Assembly (NCBI GenBank): GCA_014379345.1 | Contig: JACMLY010000137.1 | Span: 124,001-188,000 of the forward strand | Length of the DNA: 64,000 bases | Direction: 5' to 3' | Source of the DNA: Chitinophagaceae bacterium | GTDB lineage: Bacteria > Bacteroidota > Bacteroidia > Chitinophagales > Chitinophagaceae | Shown here: positions 35,037-44,634 of the stretch, piece after piece | How the letters are laid out: every line of letters begins with the position of its first letter | Numbering within the stretch: the stretch's first letter is position 1 | Notes under the pieces: generated by a model | Databases searched by the model: none | Seen by the model: only the letters and a program-made list of their open reading frames with translations | Told to the model about the DNA's origin: nothing | Made by a program: the position numbers and the translations under genes

Positions 35037-36563
35037 TTATTTTATGGGAGTCATTTGTTCAACGGCTGTTTTATGCGGGAATAAACTTTGACTTTCTTCA
35101 ACATTTACACCCAATCCCATAGCGATTGCCATTCCTAATCCAATATCAGCTCTGAAAAAATGGCAAAGCTGCCTATTCGTGATCTCCGCTTTTTTCGGGC
35201 CGCTGATTCCTTTCATGGCTCCAACAATATTACTTACAAGGTTCTTCTTGTCGTGGTCGCTTAGCACTTCCCGGTAAAAAATACCGGGTTGGCTGAAATG
35301 ATCATTTTCCCCCTCAGCATTTCGATTGAAATGATCAGCAATATTGGTATCCAGTTCAAGCGGTTGCGCCTTATAGCTTTCATCGGGTATTATATTATCA
35401 AAACTATTAGGGAAATAATTCGGGGCATTACCCGCATTTCCATCCAGGCGCATGGCTCCGTCTCTCTCATAATTATTCACAGAGTAGGGACAACGGTTTA
35501 CAGGAAGCTGTTCGTAATTCACTCACAAACGGTAACGATGGGCATCAGGATAGGATAAAATGCGCCCCTGTAGCATTTTGTCGGGAGAATAACTGATACC
35601 ATCAACCAAGTGTGCGGGAGCAAAAGCCGATTGCTCAACATCAGCGAAATAATTAGCAGGAATTTCATTTAGCTCCATCACGCCCACATCGATCAATGGA
35701 TAGTCTTTGTGCGACCAGACCTTGGTAAGATCAAAAGGATTCGAGCGATATGTTTTCGCTTCCTGTTCAGGCATGATCTGAATTTTCACATTCCATTTTG
35801 GAAACTCGCCCTTGTCGATTGCTTCTACCAGGTCTCTTTGTGCAAAATCAGGATCTTCTCCTTTCTTTCTCATGGCTTCATCGCCGGTGAAGTTTTTAAT
35901 TCCCTGTGCTGTCTTAAAGTGAAATTTCACCCAGAATTTTTCATTGTTCGCATTGAAAAAACTGAATGTATGACTGCCGAAACCATGCATGTGACGATAT
36001 CCGTATGGTGTACCACGGTCGCTCATCAGGAACATTACCTAGTGTAAACTTTCGGGGTTAAGACTCCAGAAATCCCACATCATAGTAGGACTCTTGGTAT
36101 GTGTGCGGAGATCTCTTTTTTGCGTATGAATAAAATCGCCGAACTTTTTGGGATCTTTTATAAAGAAAATAGGGGTGCTGTTACCAACAAGATCCCAGTT
36201 GCCATCCTCCGTATAAAATTTAATGGCAAATCCCCGGGGATCTCTTTCGGTATCTGCTGAACCCTGCTCACCACCTACGGTTGAAAATCTAATGAACATG
36301 CGAGTTTGTTTCCCAACCTGGCTGAATACTTTGGCGCGGGTGTATTTTGTAATATCATTGGTAATAGTAAGAACACCGTAAGCACCGGTACCTTTTGCAT
36401 GAACAACTCTTTCGGCAATTCGCTCACGATTAAAATGAGCCATTTTTTCGTGTAAGATGAAATCCTGTAAAAGAAGCGGGCCGCGGGCACCGGCACTCAG
36501 GGTATCCTCATTGTGGTAATAGGGAATACCGGAAGCAGTAGTAAGTTTCTTGTTATCGCTCAT
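35037..36563 (-). pseudogene. katA: Catalase with two in-frame nonsense codons
   Basis: Three stretches read in one frame form a complete clade-3-like catalase of 508 codons. Codon 175 is TAG (36041-36039) where catalases have Gln (ESLHQV), and codon 347 is TGA (35525-35523) where they have Gly (HRxRLGVNY). Everything else looks intact: distal His55 in RVVHAKG, Asn128 in VGNSTPIFF, and the heme-ligand Tyr338 in [10 protein letters not shown]. No frameshift or deletion is seen. The gene is therefore recently dead, read through, or affected by sequence error. The adjacent divergent oxyR is intact. Confidence 0.9.
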
Positions 36564-36637
36564 AAAATGTAGAATTTAGTGTGGCAAAATGTGAGATATA
36601 TATCCTCATTAATCAAATTGATTAGTTTTATGATATA

Positions 36638-36652
36638 ATAGAAAAAATCTAT
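36638..36652 (+). promoter_or_regulatory. OxyR-like box in the katA-oxyR intergenic region
   Basis: ATAG-N7-CTAT (bases AAAAAAT between) matches one half of the known OxyR motif and ends 3 bp before the oxyR ATG. A LysR-type palindrome AATCAAATTGATT lies upstream at 36611-36623. The second canonical half-site at 7-bp spacing is not present. Confidence 0.5.
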
Positions 36653-36655
36653 CTG

Positions 36656-37591
36656 ATGACTTTTGTACAACTCGAATACATAGTGGCCGTTGACACGCAC
36701 AGACATTTTGCGCGGGCAGCAAAACATTGTTTTGTAACGCAGCCTACACTCAGCATGCAAATACATAAGCTAGAGAAAGAACTTGGAACAAAAATATTCG
36801 ACCGCAATAAGCAACCCGTTTTGCCAACACAGGCCGGGGCAGAAATTATTTCGCAGGCCCGCCAGATCCTTTCACAAAGAGATGCGATGGAAGAAATCAT
36901 CCAAACAAAAAAAGGAATCATCAGCGGCGAACTGAAAATTGGTATCATCCCCACCCTGGCTCCTTATCTGCTTCCTTTGTTTGTACAATCTTTTACCAAA
37001 GAGTACCCACTGGTAAAACTGATCGTTAACGAACTCACTACGGAATATATTCTGATGCGATTGCGAGAGGGCAGGATCGATGTGGGTATCCTTGTAACGC
37101 CATTACACGTAAATGGGATTAAGGAGGATGTTCTTTTCTATGAAGAGCTGGTAGCATATGTATCTAAAAGCAATGCCGCATATAAAAAAAGTTATGTACT
37201 GGCAAAAGATATCGATCCGGCGAAATTGTGGTTGTTGGAGGAAGGACATTGTTTCCGGTCACAGATTGTTAATCTGTGTGAATTGCAAAAAAGCAGTAAG
37301 GAAGGAACCCATTTTGAATACGAGACTGGTAGTATTGAAACCCTGCGCCGGATGGTTGATCTCAATGATGGCATTACGATCATGCCGGAGCTCGCTACTT
37401 TCGATATGACAGCCAGGCAACAAAATCATCTTCGTCATTTCAGGCACCCCGCTCCCGTTCGGGAGGTGAGTATTGTGGTGCACCGGGATTATGTAAAGAA
37501 AAAATTGATCGAAGTATTAAAAAAAGAAATCCTTGCTGCGATACCAGAGAAGATAAAAAAGAATAAATCACAAAATGTTGTTGAGATTTAA
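36656..37591 (+). CDS. oxyR: Hydrogen-peroxide-sensing LysR regulator OxyR
   Basis: OxyR is a LysR-type activator oxidised by H2O2 through a disulfide. The 311-residue protein has the N-terminal winged HTH (about residues 2-60, HFARAAKHCFVTQPTLSMQI) and the two-lobed effector domain. In LLEEGHCFRSQIVNLC the cysteines are residues 199 and 208, the same numbers as the redox pair of E. coli OxyR. It is divergent from the catalase gene with 92 bp between. An OxyR-like box just ahead of the start suggests autoregulation. Confidence 0.92.
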   Translation: MTFVQLEYIVAVDTHRHFARAAKHCFVTQPTLSMQIHKLEKELGTKIFDRNKQPVLPTQAGAEIISQARQILSQRDAMEEIIQTKKGIISGELKIGIIPTLAPYLLPLFVQSFTKEYPLVKLIVNELTTEYILMRLREGRIDVGILVTPLHVNGIKEDVLFYEELVAYVSKSNAAYKKSYVLAKDIDPAKLWLLEEGHCFRSQIVNLCELQKSSKEGTHFEYETGSIETLRRMVDLNDGITIMPELATFDMTARQQNHLRHFRHPAPVREVSIVVHRDYVKKKLIEVLKKEILAAIPEKIKKNKSQNVVEI

Positions 37592-37682
37592 CCCGAAACA
37601 AAAATAATGCTGATATGTTTCTCATCCCGAGGTACGAGGAATTCGATAGGCTTAAAATTTTGGAGAGTTCACCATACTTCAG

Positions 37683-37922
37683 GCGAGCCTCCGCGCATGG
37701 GTTACCAACAGTGGGAAGGAATGAGCGGAGACTCGCATGAGATAATGGGTGCTTCGATGCAGGTCTTCCGGTAACGCTACCCGACCTGAATAATCAAGTC
37801 TGTCAGATGATTCGTACCAGCCAATGACATCTATAAGCGTGGATCTGGTGTAAGAGACATTCAAGATGAAGGGGTTGCTAAATGCTATTCTAACTCATTT
37901 ACAAATGGCTCCGAAGGAGCCA
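37683..37922. repeat. Two hairpins in the oxyR-hydrolase gap
   Basis: The 426-bp gap 37592-38017 has no supported gene. It holds a 12-bp stem (GCGAGCCTCCGC at 37683-37694 with GCGGAGACTCGC at 37725-37736, one mismatch) and a compact palindrome TGGCTCC-gaa-GGAGCCA at 37906-37922. Both look like dispersed intergenic elements between convergent genes. Confidence 0.65.
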
Positions 37923-38017
37923 CGTGTGATTTTTAGGGTTCAAATGTCATTTGCAAAGAGCCTACGCGGCGCTTATTATTTACTCAGCATGACAAGCAAC
38001 GGGTTACTAAGACCTTC

Positions 38018-38821
38018 TTATTTTTTTAACAGCGAATCAAGTTTATTGATGACTAGTGGAAACTTGTACAGATCATTGTGGCTTCCATCGTCAATAGTTA
38101 TAAACTGGTCGGATGATTTCAAAAAAGGTTTTAATCTTTCTGCATTGCGGTAAGGAATTACCCAATCGCCGGTACCATGAAAGATGGTAACAGGAGCTGT
38201 AACATTTTGCAGATATTGCCAGGTGGGTAGTTTGTAATGTATCATTTTATTCACAGGATAGATAGGTAAGTAATTATCTATAATGGACGGCATATTATAA
38301 TAGGGAGTTTCAAGAATCAAATACCGGCAATCGCGGATGCTGGCGAGTTGTGCTGCAATGCCGGTACCCATCGATTTTCCATAAATAATAATACTATCCG
38401 GAGAAAACCTGGCCCTGGCAAGTTTATATAAAGTCAATGCCCAATCATACAAACGCTGCTCGCTGAATGTACCTGTGCTTTTTCCAAAGCCGGGGTAATC
38501 GATCATCCAGACCTCATATCCATTTCTGGTGAAATAAGGGGAGAACCGGGAATACCAGGATATATTTTTCTTGTTGCCGTGAAAGTACAGCACCACCCCT
38601 GTCACCAGTGAATCCGGAACAAGGAACTGCGCAATGTTAATCGTAGAATTGGCTGAGTACTGAATGTTTATTTCCTTATGTGGTATAGTAAAATTGTAGG
38701 TTTGCTGTTGTGTAACCTTTACAGGATGAAAAAGAATATAATCCTGCAGGTAGTAGAGTGCGATCCCTATTACACAGTAAATGATGATCGCAATTTTCAT
38801 CCATTTCCAGCTTTTTCTCAT
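38018..38821 (-). CDS. Membrane-anchored alpha/beta hydrolase
   Basis: A 267-residue serine hydrolase. One N-terminal membrane helix (about residues 8-28) anchors it; the rest is an alpha/beta fold with the nucleophile elbow YGKSMGTG, the acid in GTGDWVIP and the His in DDGSHNDL. VLYFHGNKKNISWY supplies the HGN oxyanion loop. It resembles the Bem46/ABHD12-13 group, whose substrates are mostly unknown. The neighbouring gene 38916-39704 is a close paralogue with the same layout; a GCCACGAATT repeat lies between them. Confidence 0.85.
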   Translation of the reverse strand: MRKSWKWMKIAIIIYCVIGIALYYLQDYILFHPVKVTQQQTYNFTIPHKEINIQYSANSTINIAQFLVPDSLVTGVVLYFHGNKKNISWYSRFSPYFTRNGYEVWMIDYPGFGKSTGTFSEQRLYDWALTLYKLARARFSPDSIIIYGKSMGTGIAAQLASIRDCRYLILETPYYNMPSIIDNYLPIYPVNKMIHYKLPTWQYLQNVTAPVTIFHGTGDWVIPYRNAERLKPFLKSSDQFITIDDGSHNDLYKFPLVINKLDSLLKK

Positions 38822-38843
38822 TGATGGATTTTGTCGATTTAGA

Positions 38844-38910
38844 CTTTGCCACGAATTCCAAAAATTAGCACGAATTTAATCCGCGCCAATTCGTGTAATC
38901 CGTGGCAAAG
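38844..38910. repeat. GCCACGAATT inverted repeat between hydrolase paralogues
   Basis: CTTTGCCACGAATT and later AGCACGAATT pair with AATTCGTG and ATCCGTGGCAAAG. The stem is imperfect. It belongs to the same family as 34955-35009. Confidence 0.75.
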
Positions 38911-38915
38911 TTCTT

Positions 38916-39704
38916 TCAATACTGCAATATATCTCTTACAAAATTGTGGTATTCGGGGAACGAAGGTAAATTATTGTGTCCGCCGCCATGAATGCGGATC
39001 AAAGTGATCTTCCTGGGATTTATCTTTTGCAGGCGTTCACTGTGTTTGATCGGGATGAGCCAGTCTTTTGTTCCGTGAATAATATATGCGTGACAATTGA
39101 TATGTTTTATCCATTTATCGGTTCTTAAATGATAGCGTAGTACATATTTTACAGGAAGTATTGGTAAAAAGCGTTCAACCACTTTTGTAAAATTATAATA
39201 AGGAGCGTCGAGGATCAGGTATCGTGGTTTATTATCGCAGGCGATCTTTGCTGCGAAGCCGCTGCCCATGCTTCGGCCGTATACAATGATATGATGTTCG
39301 GGATATTGTTGAAGAAGGGTTGTATAAACAAACTGCGTATCGGCCAGCATATCTTTTTCTGTGCGCTTGCCGGTGCTTTTTCCAAATCCCCTGTAATCTA
39401 TCAGCACCACATCATAGTCATACCGGTAAAAATCCCTGGCATATTTTGCCCATCCCTTAATGCTGCGGGTATTTCCATGAAAATAAAGAATAAGGCCTTT
39501 AGGTTTCTCGCGATAAAAATGCAAGCCATTGATTCGTACACCGGCTTCAGGTTCAAAAAACAATTCTTTAAATGGAGCGTCGTATTTAAATTCAAAGTCG
39601 GCCCGCAGTTTCTCAGGTTTGAAAATAAATTTCTCCTGCAAAAAATAAATGATCAGGGTCAATACAAAAATGCCGAGTGCGATATAAAGGATGATGGCGA
39701 GCAA
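38916..39704 (-). CDS. Membrane-anchored alpha/beta hydrolase (paralogue)
   Basis: A 262-residue protein with an N-terminal membrane helix (IILYIALGIFVLTLIIYFL, about residues 4-22) and the same alpha/beta hydrolase core as the previous gene: LILYFHGNTRS, nucleophile motif YGRSMGSG, GTKDWLIPIKHSERL and HGGGHNNL. The shared word order shows a tandem duplication followed by considerable divergence. The substrate is unknown; an ester or lipid at the membrane is the usual suggestion for the family. Confidence 0.85.
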   Translation of the reverse strand: MLAIILYIALGIFVLTLIIYFLQEKFIFKPEKLRADFEFKYDAPFKELFFEPEAGVRINGLHFYREKPKGLILYFHGNTRSIKGWAKYARDFYRYDYDVVLIDYRGFGKSTGKRTEKDMLADTQFVYTTLLQQYPEHHIIVYGRSMGSGFAAKIACDNKPRYLILDAPYYNFTKVVERFLPILPVKYVLRYHLRTDKWIKHINCHAYIIHGTKDWLIPIKHSERLQKINPRKITLIRIHGGGHNNLPSFPEYHNFVRDILQY

Positions 39705-39788
39705 TTAGAGAATGGTTAGTGGTTGGTTGTTGGTGGTTGATTGGTTTCGAGTTGAAACGAACCCGGAAGGAGTTATCTGGTGCATGAA

Positions 39789-41777
39789 TTAATCTTCAGT
39801 TTCAAAAACCCGTTTTAATTTCAGGTTGGTAACGGGGGCAACGATCAAAGGAAATTTCTCAGTTGTAACATTCGATGAATCCAGACCGAACCCTTTTTCT
39901 TCCGATAGACTCCATTCCTTTACCCAGAAATAGATTTTCATGATCATACGCTCAATAATGGGTAGTTCATTATCCTGGCTTAAGTATTTTTCCATCACGA
40001 CGAATTGAAAATCTCCCACAATATTGTTTCTTTCCAGGCTTTCGTAGCGGCTGGTAATATTTACTTCTTTGTTTGCTACCAGGTCGGCAACGACTTTTCT
40101 GAACAACAAATTGATCTTGGGTTCAACCCTGAATCCTAAACGGAATTCAACCCGTATAATATCATTTGGAATAATATGCTCTACGGTGTATTCTGAAGTA
40201 TAGGGATCATCCAACGTATCTACATGCACGAACCAGTATATATCGGCCCTTTTTGGTTTTTTGTTCAATATTGAATAAATGATCTTGTGCTCAATTTCTT
40301 TTGGATTATTAGCGCTCGTGAGATACACCAGGTGTGTAGCATATTTGGGAACGGTTTTGTCATTGCTCAATTCCTGTATTTGCGGTATATAATGTTCCAA
40401 CCGTACAAATTCCACATAGCGGTTTTTAATTCGGCGGCTGCGGAACCACACATACATTACAAAGAACATTACGCCTCCTACGAGCAGGGTTATATAGCCT
40501 CCATGGGTAAATTTCTGGAGAAGAGCGATCAGGTAAGCCGCTTCTATAATAAAATATCCAGATAAGAAAATATAAATCAGTGCCGGGTTCACTCTTCGCG
40601 CCACCATATAATTGGCAAATAAGATCGTTGTCATGAGCATGGTTACAATAATCGCCAATCCGTAAGCCGCTTCCATGCGTGAAGATTCTCTGAAATATAA
40701 AACCACCGCCACACATCCCACGAACAAGATCATATTGATCCCCGGAATAAATAACTGGCCCCTTTCCTCTGAGGGATAACGGATCTTAAACTTCGGCCAC
40801 AGGTTTAGTCGCATTGCTTCACTGATGAGTGTGAATGATCCGGAGATCATAGCCTGGCTTGCAATAATCGCCGCGCTGGTGGCAATAACAACACCTGGAA
40901 TAATGAACCAGTGCGGCATAAGATCATAAAATGCGTTGATACCTAATTGTGTTTTGAGCTCCGGAGTAATGGTCTGACCCCGATGATGGGCGATCAGTGA
41001 TGCGCCCTGACCAAAATAATTCAGCAAAAGGCAGATCTTAACAAATATCCACGATACCCGAATATTAGAGCGTCCGGCATGGCCGAGGTCGGAGTACAAG
41101 GCTTCCGCTCCTGTGGTGCATAAAAAAACGGCTCCTAAAAGAAAATACCCCTGGGGGTATGTAGCAAGAAATTCAATGGCATAGTAGGGACTCAGGGCCT
41201 TGAAGATTGTCAGGTCATCGAATATATGGTACACTCCCAAAACGGCCAGCATGCTAAACCAGATACACATGATCGGTCCGAACAACTTGCCAATAGATGC
41301 GGATCCGAATTGCTGTAAGAAGAAAAAAGCCGTAAGAATGCTTAGAACGACATAGACTATAGTATTGTCTGATTTGCCCAGCTGATTTAATGCAGGCAAC
41401 TCTCGTAAACCTTCCACAGCAGAGGTGATGGAGATCGGCGGAGTAATTATTCCATCGGCCAACAGGGCCGCCCCTCCCAGCATAGCTGGAATAACGAGCC
41501 ATTTTTTTTGGCGTCTCACCAGCGCGTACAACGCAAAAGTTCCACCTTCACCTCTGTTATCCGCTTTCAAAACAAGCCACACGTACTTGATAGTGGTTTG
41601 TAATGTAATAGTCCAGATAATGCAGGAAAGTGTTCCGATTATAAGATGGTCGTTAATGGTTCTGCCACCAATAATGGCATTAAACACATATAACGGAGAG
41701 GTTCCAATGTCACCATAAATTATGCCCAACGCTATAACAAGTCCGGCTGCGGTAACCTTATTGATCTGTTTGCCCAC
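39789..41777 (-). CDS. kup: KUP-family low-affinity potassium transporter
   Basis: Kup imports K+ with protons at the inner membrane. The 662-residue sequence begins with the family hallmark ALGIIYGDIGTSPLYVF and has about twelve membrane helices up to residue 460, including ADGIITPPISITSAVEG and a TTGAEALYSDLGHAG segment. A C-terminal cytosolic domain of about 200 residues follows. Length is close to E. coli Kup (622). It is a single gene, with its own promoter-like element in the leader. Confidence 0.95.
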   Translation of the reverse strand: MGKQINKVTAAGLVIALGIIYGDIGTSPLYVFNAIIGGRTINDHLIIGTLSCIIWTITLQTTIKYVWLVLKADNRGEGGTFALYALVRRQKKWLVIPAMLGGAALLADGIITPPISITSAVEGLRELPALNQLGKSDNTIVYVVLSILTAFFFLQQFGSASIGKLFGPIMCIWFSMLAVLGVYHIFDDLTIFKALSPYYAIEFLATYPQGYFLLGAVFLCTTGAEALYSDLGHAGRSNIRVSWIFVKICLLLNYFGQGASLIAHHRGQTITPELKTQLGINAFYDLMPHWFIIPGVVIATSAAIIASQAMISGSFTLISEAMRLNLWPKFKIRYPSEERGQLFIPGINMILFVGCVAVVLYFRESSRMEAAYGLAIIVTMLMTTILFANYMVARRVNPALIYIFLSGYFIIEAAYLIALLQKFTHGGYITLLVGGVMFFVMYVWFRSRRIKNRYVEFVRLEHYIPQIQELSNDKTVPKYATHLVYLTSANNPKEIEHKIIYSILNKKPKRADIYWFVHVDTLDDPYTSEYTVEHIIPNDIIRVEFRLGFRVEPKINLLFRKVVADLVANKEVNITSRYESLERNNIVGDFQFVVMEKYLSQDNELPIIERMIMKIYFWVKEWSLSEEKGFGLDSSNVTTEKFPLIVAPVTNLKLKRVFETED

Positions 41778-41852
41778 GATGGAGTTGGTTATTTGTATAT
41801 GTTGTCAAAGGGTTCATTACACAATATTGCGCCAGGAGACCCCGACGCCGAA

Positions 41853-41860
41853 CAAAGTTA
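41853..41860 (-). promoter_or_regulatory. Probable -7 element of kup
   Basis: On the minus strand TAACTTTG (41860-41853) is a full TAnnTTTG match, about 75 bp before the kup ATG. No clear TTTG element is seen at the right distance upstream. Confidence 0.4.
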
Positions 41861-41979
41861 TACGTAAAAAAACTAAGTTTTAGATGTTTTATTGCTCTGA
41901 AAGGCTGTCAGTGCTATTGTTAAAAGTAGAAATCAATAATCAGGATGCTTTTACAAAAGCCTAAAATTATATTGTAAAG

Positions 41980-42010
41980 TTTGGGTAGGCGTGGTACAAT
42001 TCTTAATTTG
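41980..42010 (+). promoter_or_regulatory. Promoter of the secreted hypothetical protein
   Basis: TTTG (41980-41983), a 19-bp spacer, then TTAATTTG (42003-42010). The latter differs from TAnnTTTG at one position. Start of transcription would be about 30 bp before the ATG at 42049. Confidence 0.45.
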
Positions 42011-42048
42011 GCATATTACATGTTTCCTCATTTCATGAAAATCCATTT

Positions 42049-43575
42049 ATGAATTTTAGTAAGTTGATAGTGTTTGCCTTCGTGTGCTGGTTTACTTGCT
42101 TTACCGCTACCGCTCAAAAAATTTCCTACAGTGAACCCGAGCGCGAAGATTCCAGGAGAACGGAATTTGAGATCATTGGCAGGGTTGGCGGTAATATCCT
42201 TGTCTTTAAAAATAACAGGAGCAATAACTTCATTTCGGTTTACGACAACGAAATGAAATTGGTAGAGCGGGTTCCGCTTGATTATGTAGATGACAAATGG
42301 ATCAATGTTGATTTTATACCATATGGAGACTATTGCTGGATGATTTATCAGTACCAGCGAAGAGGTATTGTGTATTGTATGGGAGTAAAAATAGACGGGA
42401 AAGCAAAACGGATGATCGATCCCATTGAATTAGACACCACGAAGATCGGATGGGCATCCAATAATAAAATTTATTCCACTGTTTTCAGCGATGATAAACA
42501 GAAGATCATGGTATTTAAGATCAATAGCCGCAATCCCGCAAATTTTCTATTTACTACCCTGTTGTTTAATGAAGACATGCAATTGCAGGCTAAGCACCGG
42601 ATGAACCTTGCGATGGATGAACGGAATGATTATTTTACCGATTTTTTGCTTGATAACCAGGGTGATCTTGTATTTGGCAAATTTATCCGCAAAGGAGGAA
42701 GCGACTATGTCAGCGACCTTAAATTGATCACAAAAAAAGCCGATACAGAAGAGTTTCTGCATATAGATTTAAAGACCAGGGACCGCGTACTTGATGAGAT
42801 CAAAATAAAAGTCGACAATTCAAACAACCGGTATTTACTGAGCTCGCTTTATTATAAGCAGCGCCGGGGAAATGTAGAAGGGCTGTATACTATTACCTGG
42901 GATAAGGCAAGCCAAACTGTAGTGAAAGAACATATGATGACATTTTCAGATGAATTGCGACGTCAGGCGAAAGGCCCGGATGCTAATATTAAGCTGGCGT
43001 TTAATGATTACTTTCTGAAAACAATCATTACAAAGAAAGATGGGGGATATATATTGATCGGGGAAGCCATGTACACAACAACCAGGGGCGGGGCTTTCAA
43101 CCGCTGGGATTATTTATCATGGAACAGCCCATGGTCATCTCCCCTGGATTATTATTATTCGCCTTATTACAATCAATGGAGGTCACCATGGAACCGTTGG
43201 GGTGCAGGGCAGGCAACACGGTATCATGCTGAAAACATCCTGATTCTTTCATTTGATAAAGATGGCGGGGTAGAGTGGAGCAACGTTATTCCCAAAAGTC
43301 AGTTTGATGATGAAACGGATATGCTCATCTCACACCAGATATTGAATACAGGTGGTGAAATTCATTTTCTTTTTAATCTCTATGAAAGAAGAACACTGTT
43401 ACTGAATGATCATACTTTAGGCGCAAATGGAAAAATAACCCGACACCCTACTTTAAAAAATCTGGATAAGGGTTTTGAATTCATGCCCCGTTTTGGCAAG
43501 CAGGTAAGTTCACGCTCAATGATAATGCCCTGCCAATACAGGAACTATCTTACTTTCGCCAAAATTGATTTTTAA
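42049..43575 (+). CDS. Secreted protein of unknown function, 508 residues
   Basis: A signal peptide (residues 1-22, ending TATA-QK) is followed by a protein rich in short beta-strand-like segments, with no recognised catalytic motif. Repeated phrases of the kind 'DNEMKLVERVPLD', 'NEDMQLQAKHRMNL' and 'FDKDGGVEWSNVIP' suggest a beta-propeller or similar sheet protein. A Trp/Tyr/Ser/Pro-rich stretch at about residues 355-390 (WNSPWSSPLDYYYSPYY) is unusual and probably an exposed loop. It ends 12 bp before the next gene, a membrane protein, so the pair may be co-transcribed. I do not know a function. Confidence 0.8.
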   Translation: MNFSKLIVFAFVCWFTCFTATAQKISYSEPEREDSRRTEFEIIGRVGGNILVFKNNRSNNFISVYDNEMKLVERVPLDYVDDKWINVDFIPYGDYCWMIYQYQRRGIVYCMGVKIDGKAKRMIDPIELDTTKIGWASNNKIYSTVFSDDKQKIMVFKINSRNPANFLFTTLLFNEDMQLQAKHRMNLAMDERNDYFTDFLLDNQGDLVFGKFIRKGGSDYVSDLKLITKKADTEEFLHIDLKTRDRVLDEIKIKVDNSNNRYLLSSLYYKQRRGNVEGLYTITWDKASQTVVKEHMMTFSDELRRQAKGPDANIKLAFNDYFLKTIITKKDGGYILIGEAMYTTTRGGAFNRWDYLSWNSPWSSPLDYYYSPYYNQWRSPWNRWGAGQATRYHAENILILSFDKDGGVEWSNVIPKSQFDDETDMLISHQILNTGGEIHFLFNLYERRTLLLNDHTLGANGKITRHPTLKNLDKGFEFMPRFGKQVSSRSMIMPCQYRNYLTFAKIDF

Positions 43576-43587
43576 ATTTATCCACGA

Positions 43588-44571
43588 GTGATAGGAATTT
43601 TCAAACAAAAAAATCCGGGTAATACCCTATTACTACTGATCTATGCATTGGTTCTAAAGTTTCCTAATTTTTTACATCCGACGGGGCCCCTGCAGCAACC
43701 AGGAGATCATTATTTATATAAACAAGTCATTCGCTTTCTTCAATCGTTTCAGTTACCACCTGTCTTATATTCACTTCTTGCTTTTTTGTTGCTATTCGGG
43801 CAGGCTTTGCTTTTTAACAGGATTTGCAATGCACAAAAAATGATCGCAAAACCAACATATTTGCCTGCAATGGCTTTTATTCTGGTGAGTTCCCTGTTCG
43901 TTGAATGGAATCAGTTTTCTGCGCCCCTTATTATTAATGTATTCCTGATATGGATATTTTACAGAATGATGCTGTTGTACAATATTCCTAAAGCGGGCAA
44001 TGTTATTTACAACATCGGGTTATTGCTGGGTATTGTATCGATGCTTTATCATCCTGCTATCGTTTTTATTTTGCTGGTTATTTTTACATTGTTCATTATG
44101 CGCCCTTTCCGTATACAGGAATGGGTCATTGCCTTATTGGGTATAACTACTCCCTATTATTTTCTTGCTCTGATCCTTTATTTTAGTAATCAATGGAGCT
44201 GGGGCCATTTACTCCCTGCCGTTTCTTTTAACCTTCCGCTGATGCCTACATCGCCTTTTACCACTATCAGCATTGTGCTTTTGGTGATCCCGTTCATTGT
44301 GGGTGGAGTGTTTGTGCAAAACAATCTCAATAAAATGCTGATCCAGGTGCGTAAGGGGTGGAGCCTGCTACTCTTATTTTTAATGATCTCACTTTCTGTT
44401 ATTCTGATAGACGGAGATACTAAATATGTAAATTGGATCTTATGCATAGTGCCGATAAGCGCCTTTCATGCTGCGGCTTATTTTTATCCGATAAATAAAC
44501 CATTTCCACTGGTTTTACATTGGATTACGTTTGCCTATGCCCTGTATCTAAATTATGTACTAAACGGATAG
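43588..44571 (+). CDS. Polytopic membrane protein, DUF6427-like
   Basis: A 327-residue integral membrane protein with about nine or ten hydrophobic helices and very few charged residues between them. The N-terminus MIGIFKQKNPGNTLLLLIYALVLK resembles DUF6427 proteins as I recall them; their role is not established. The start codon is GTG at 43588, 12 bp after the previous gene. No enzyme motif is seen. The upstream secreted protein and purQ downstream give no clear hint of its job. Confidence 0.7.
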   Translation: MIGIFKQKNPGNTLLLLIYALVLKFPNFLHPTGPLQQPGDHYLYKQVIRFLQSFQLPPVLYSLLAFLLLFGQALLFNRICNAQKMIAKPTYLPAMAFILVSSLFVEWNQFSAPLIINVFLIWIFYRMMLLYNIPKAGNVIYNIGLLLGIVSMLYHPAIVFILLVIFTLFIMRPFRIQEWVIALLGITTPYYFLALILYFSNQWSWGHLLPAVSFNLPLMPTSPFTTISIVLLVIPFIVGGVFVQNNLNKMLIQVRKGWSLLLLFLMISLSVILIDGDTKYVNWILCIVPISAFHAAAYFYPINKPFPLVLHWITFAYALYLNYVLNG

Positions 44572-44602
44572 GGATGGCATACCTATATTCCGTTGATTGA
44601 TT

Positions 44603-44610
44603 TAACTTTG
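44603..44610 (+). promoter_or_regulatory. -7 element of purQ
   Basis: TAACTTTG is a full TAnnTTTG match 24 bp before the purQ ATG at 44635, implying a short leader. It argues against the in-frame ATG at 44593 as the start. Confidence 0.45.
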
Positions 44611-44634
44611 ACCCTTCGTTTTAAAACTTATATA

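Noticed and set aside
35037-36563. Catalase stops as recoded sense codons (UGA as Gly, UAG as Gln)
   Set aside because: Clearly intact genes in this window use TGA and TAG as terminal stops at the expected lengths, so a genome-wide alternative code is not tenable.
37866-38153. 95-codon plus-strand frame overlapping the hydrolase 3' end
   Set aside because: Its second half is the antisense of the hydrolase gene and its first half covers a short palindrome; no independent evidence for coding.
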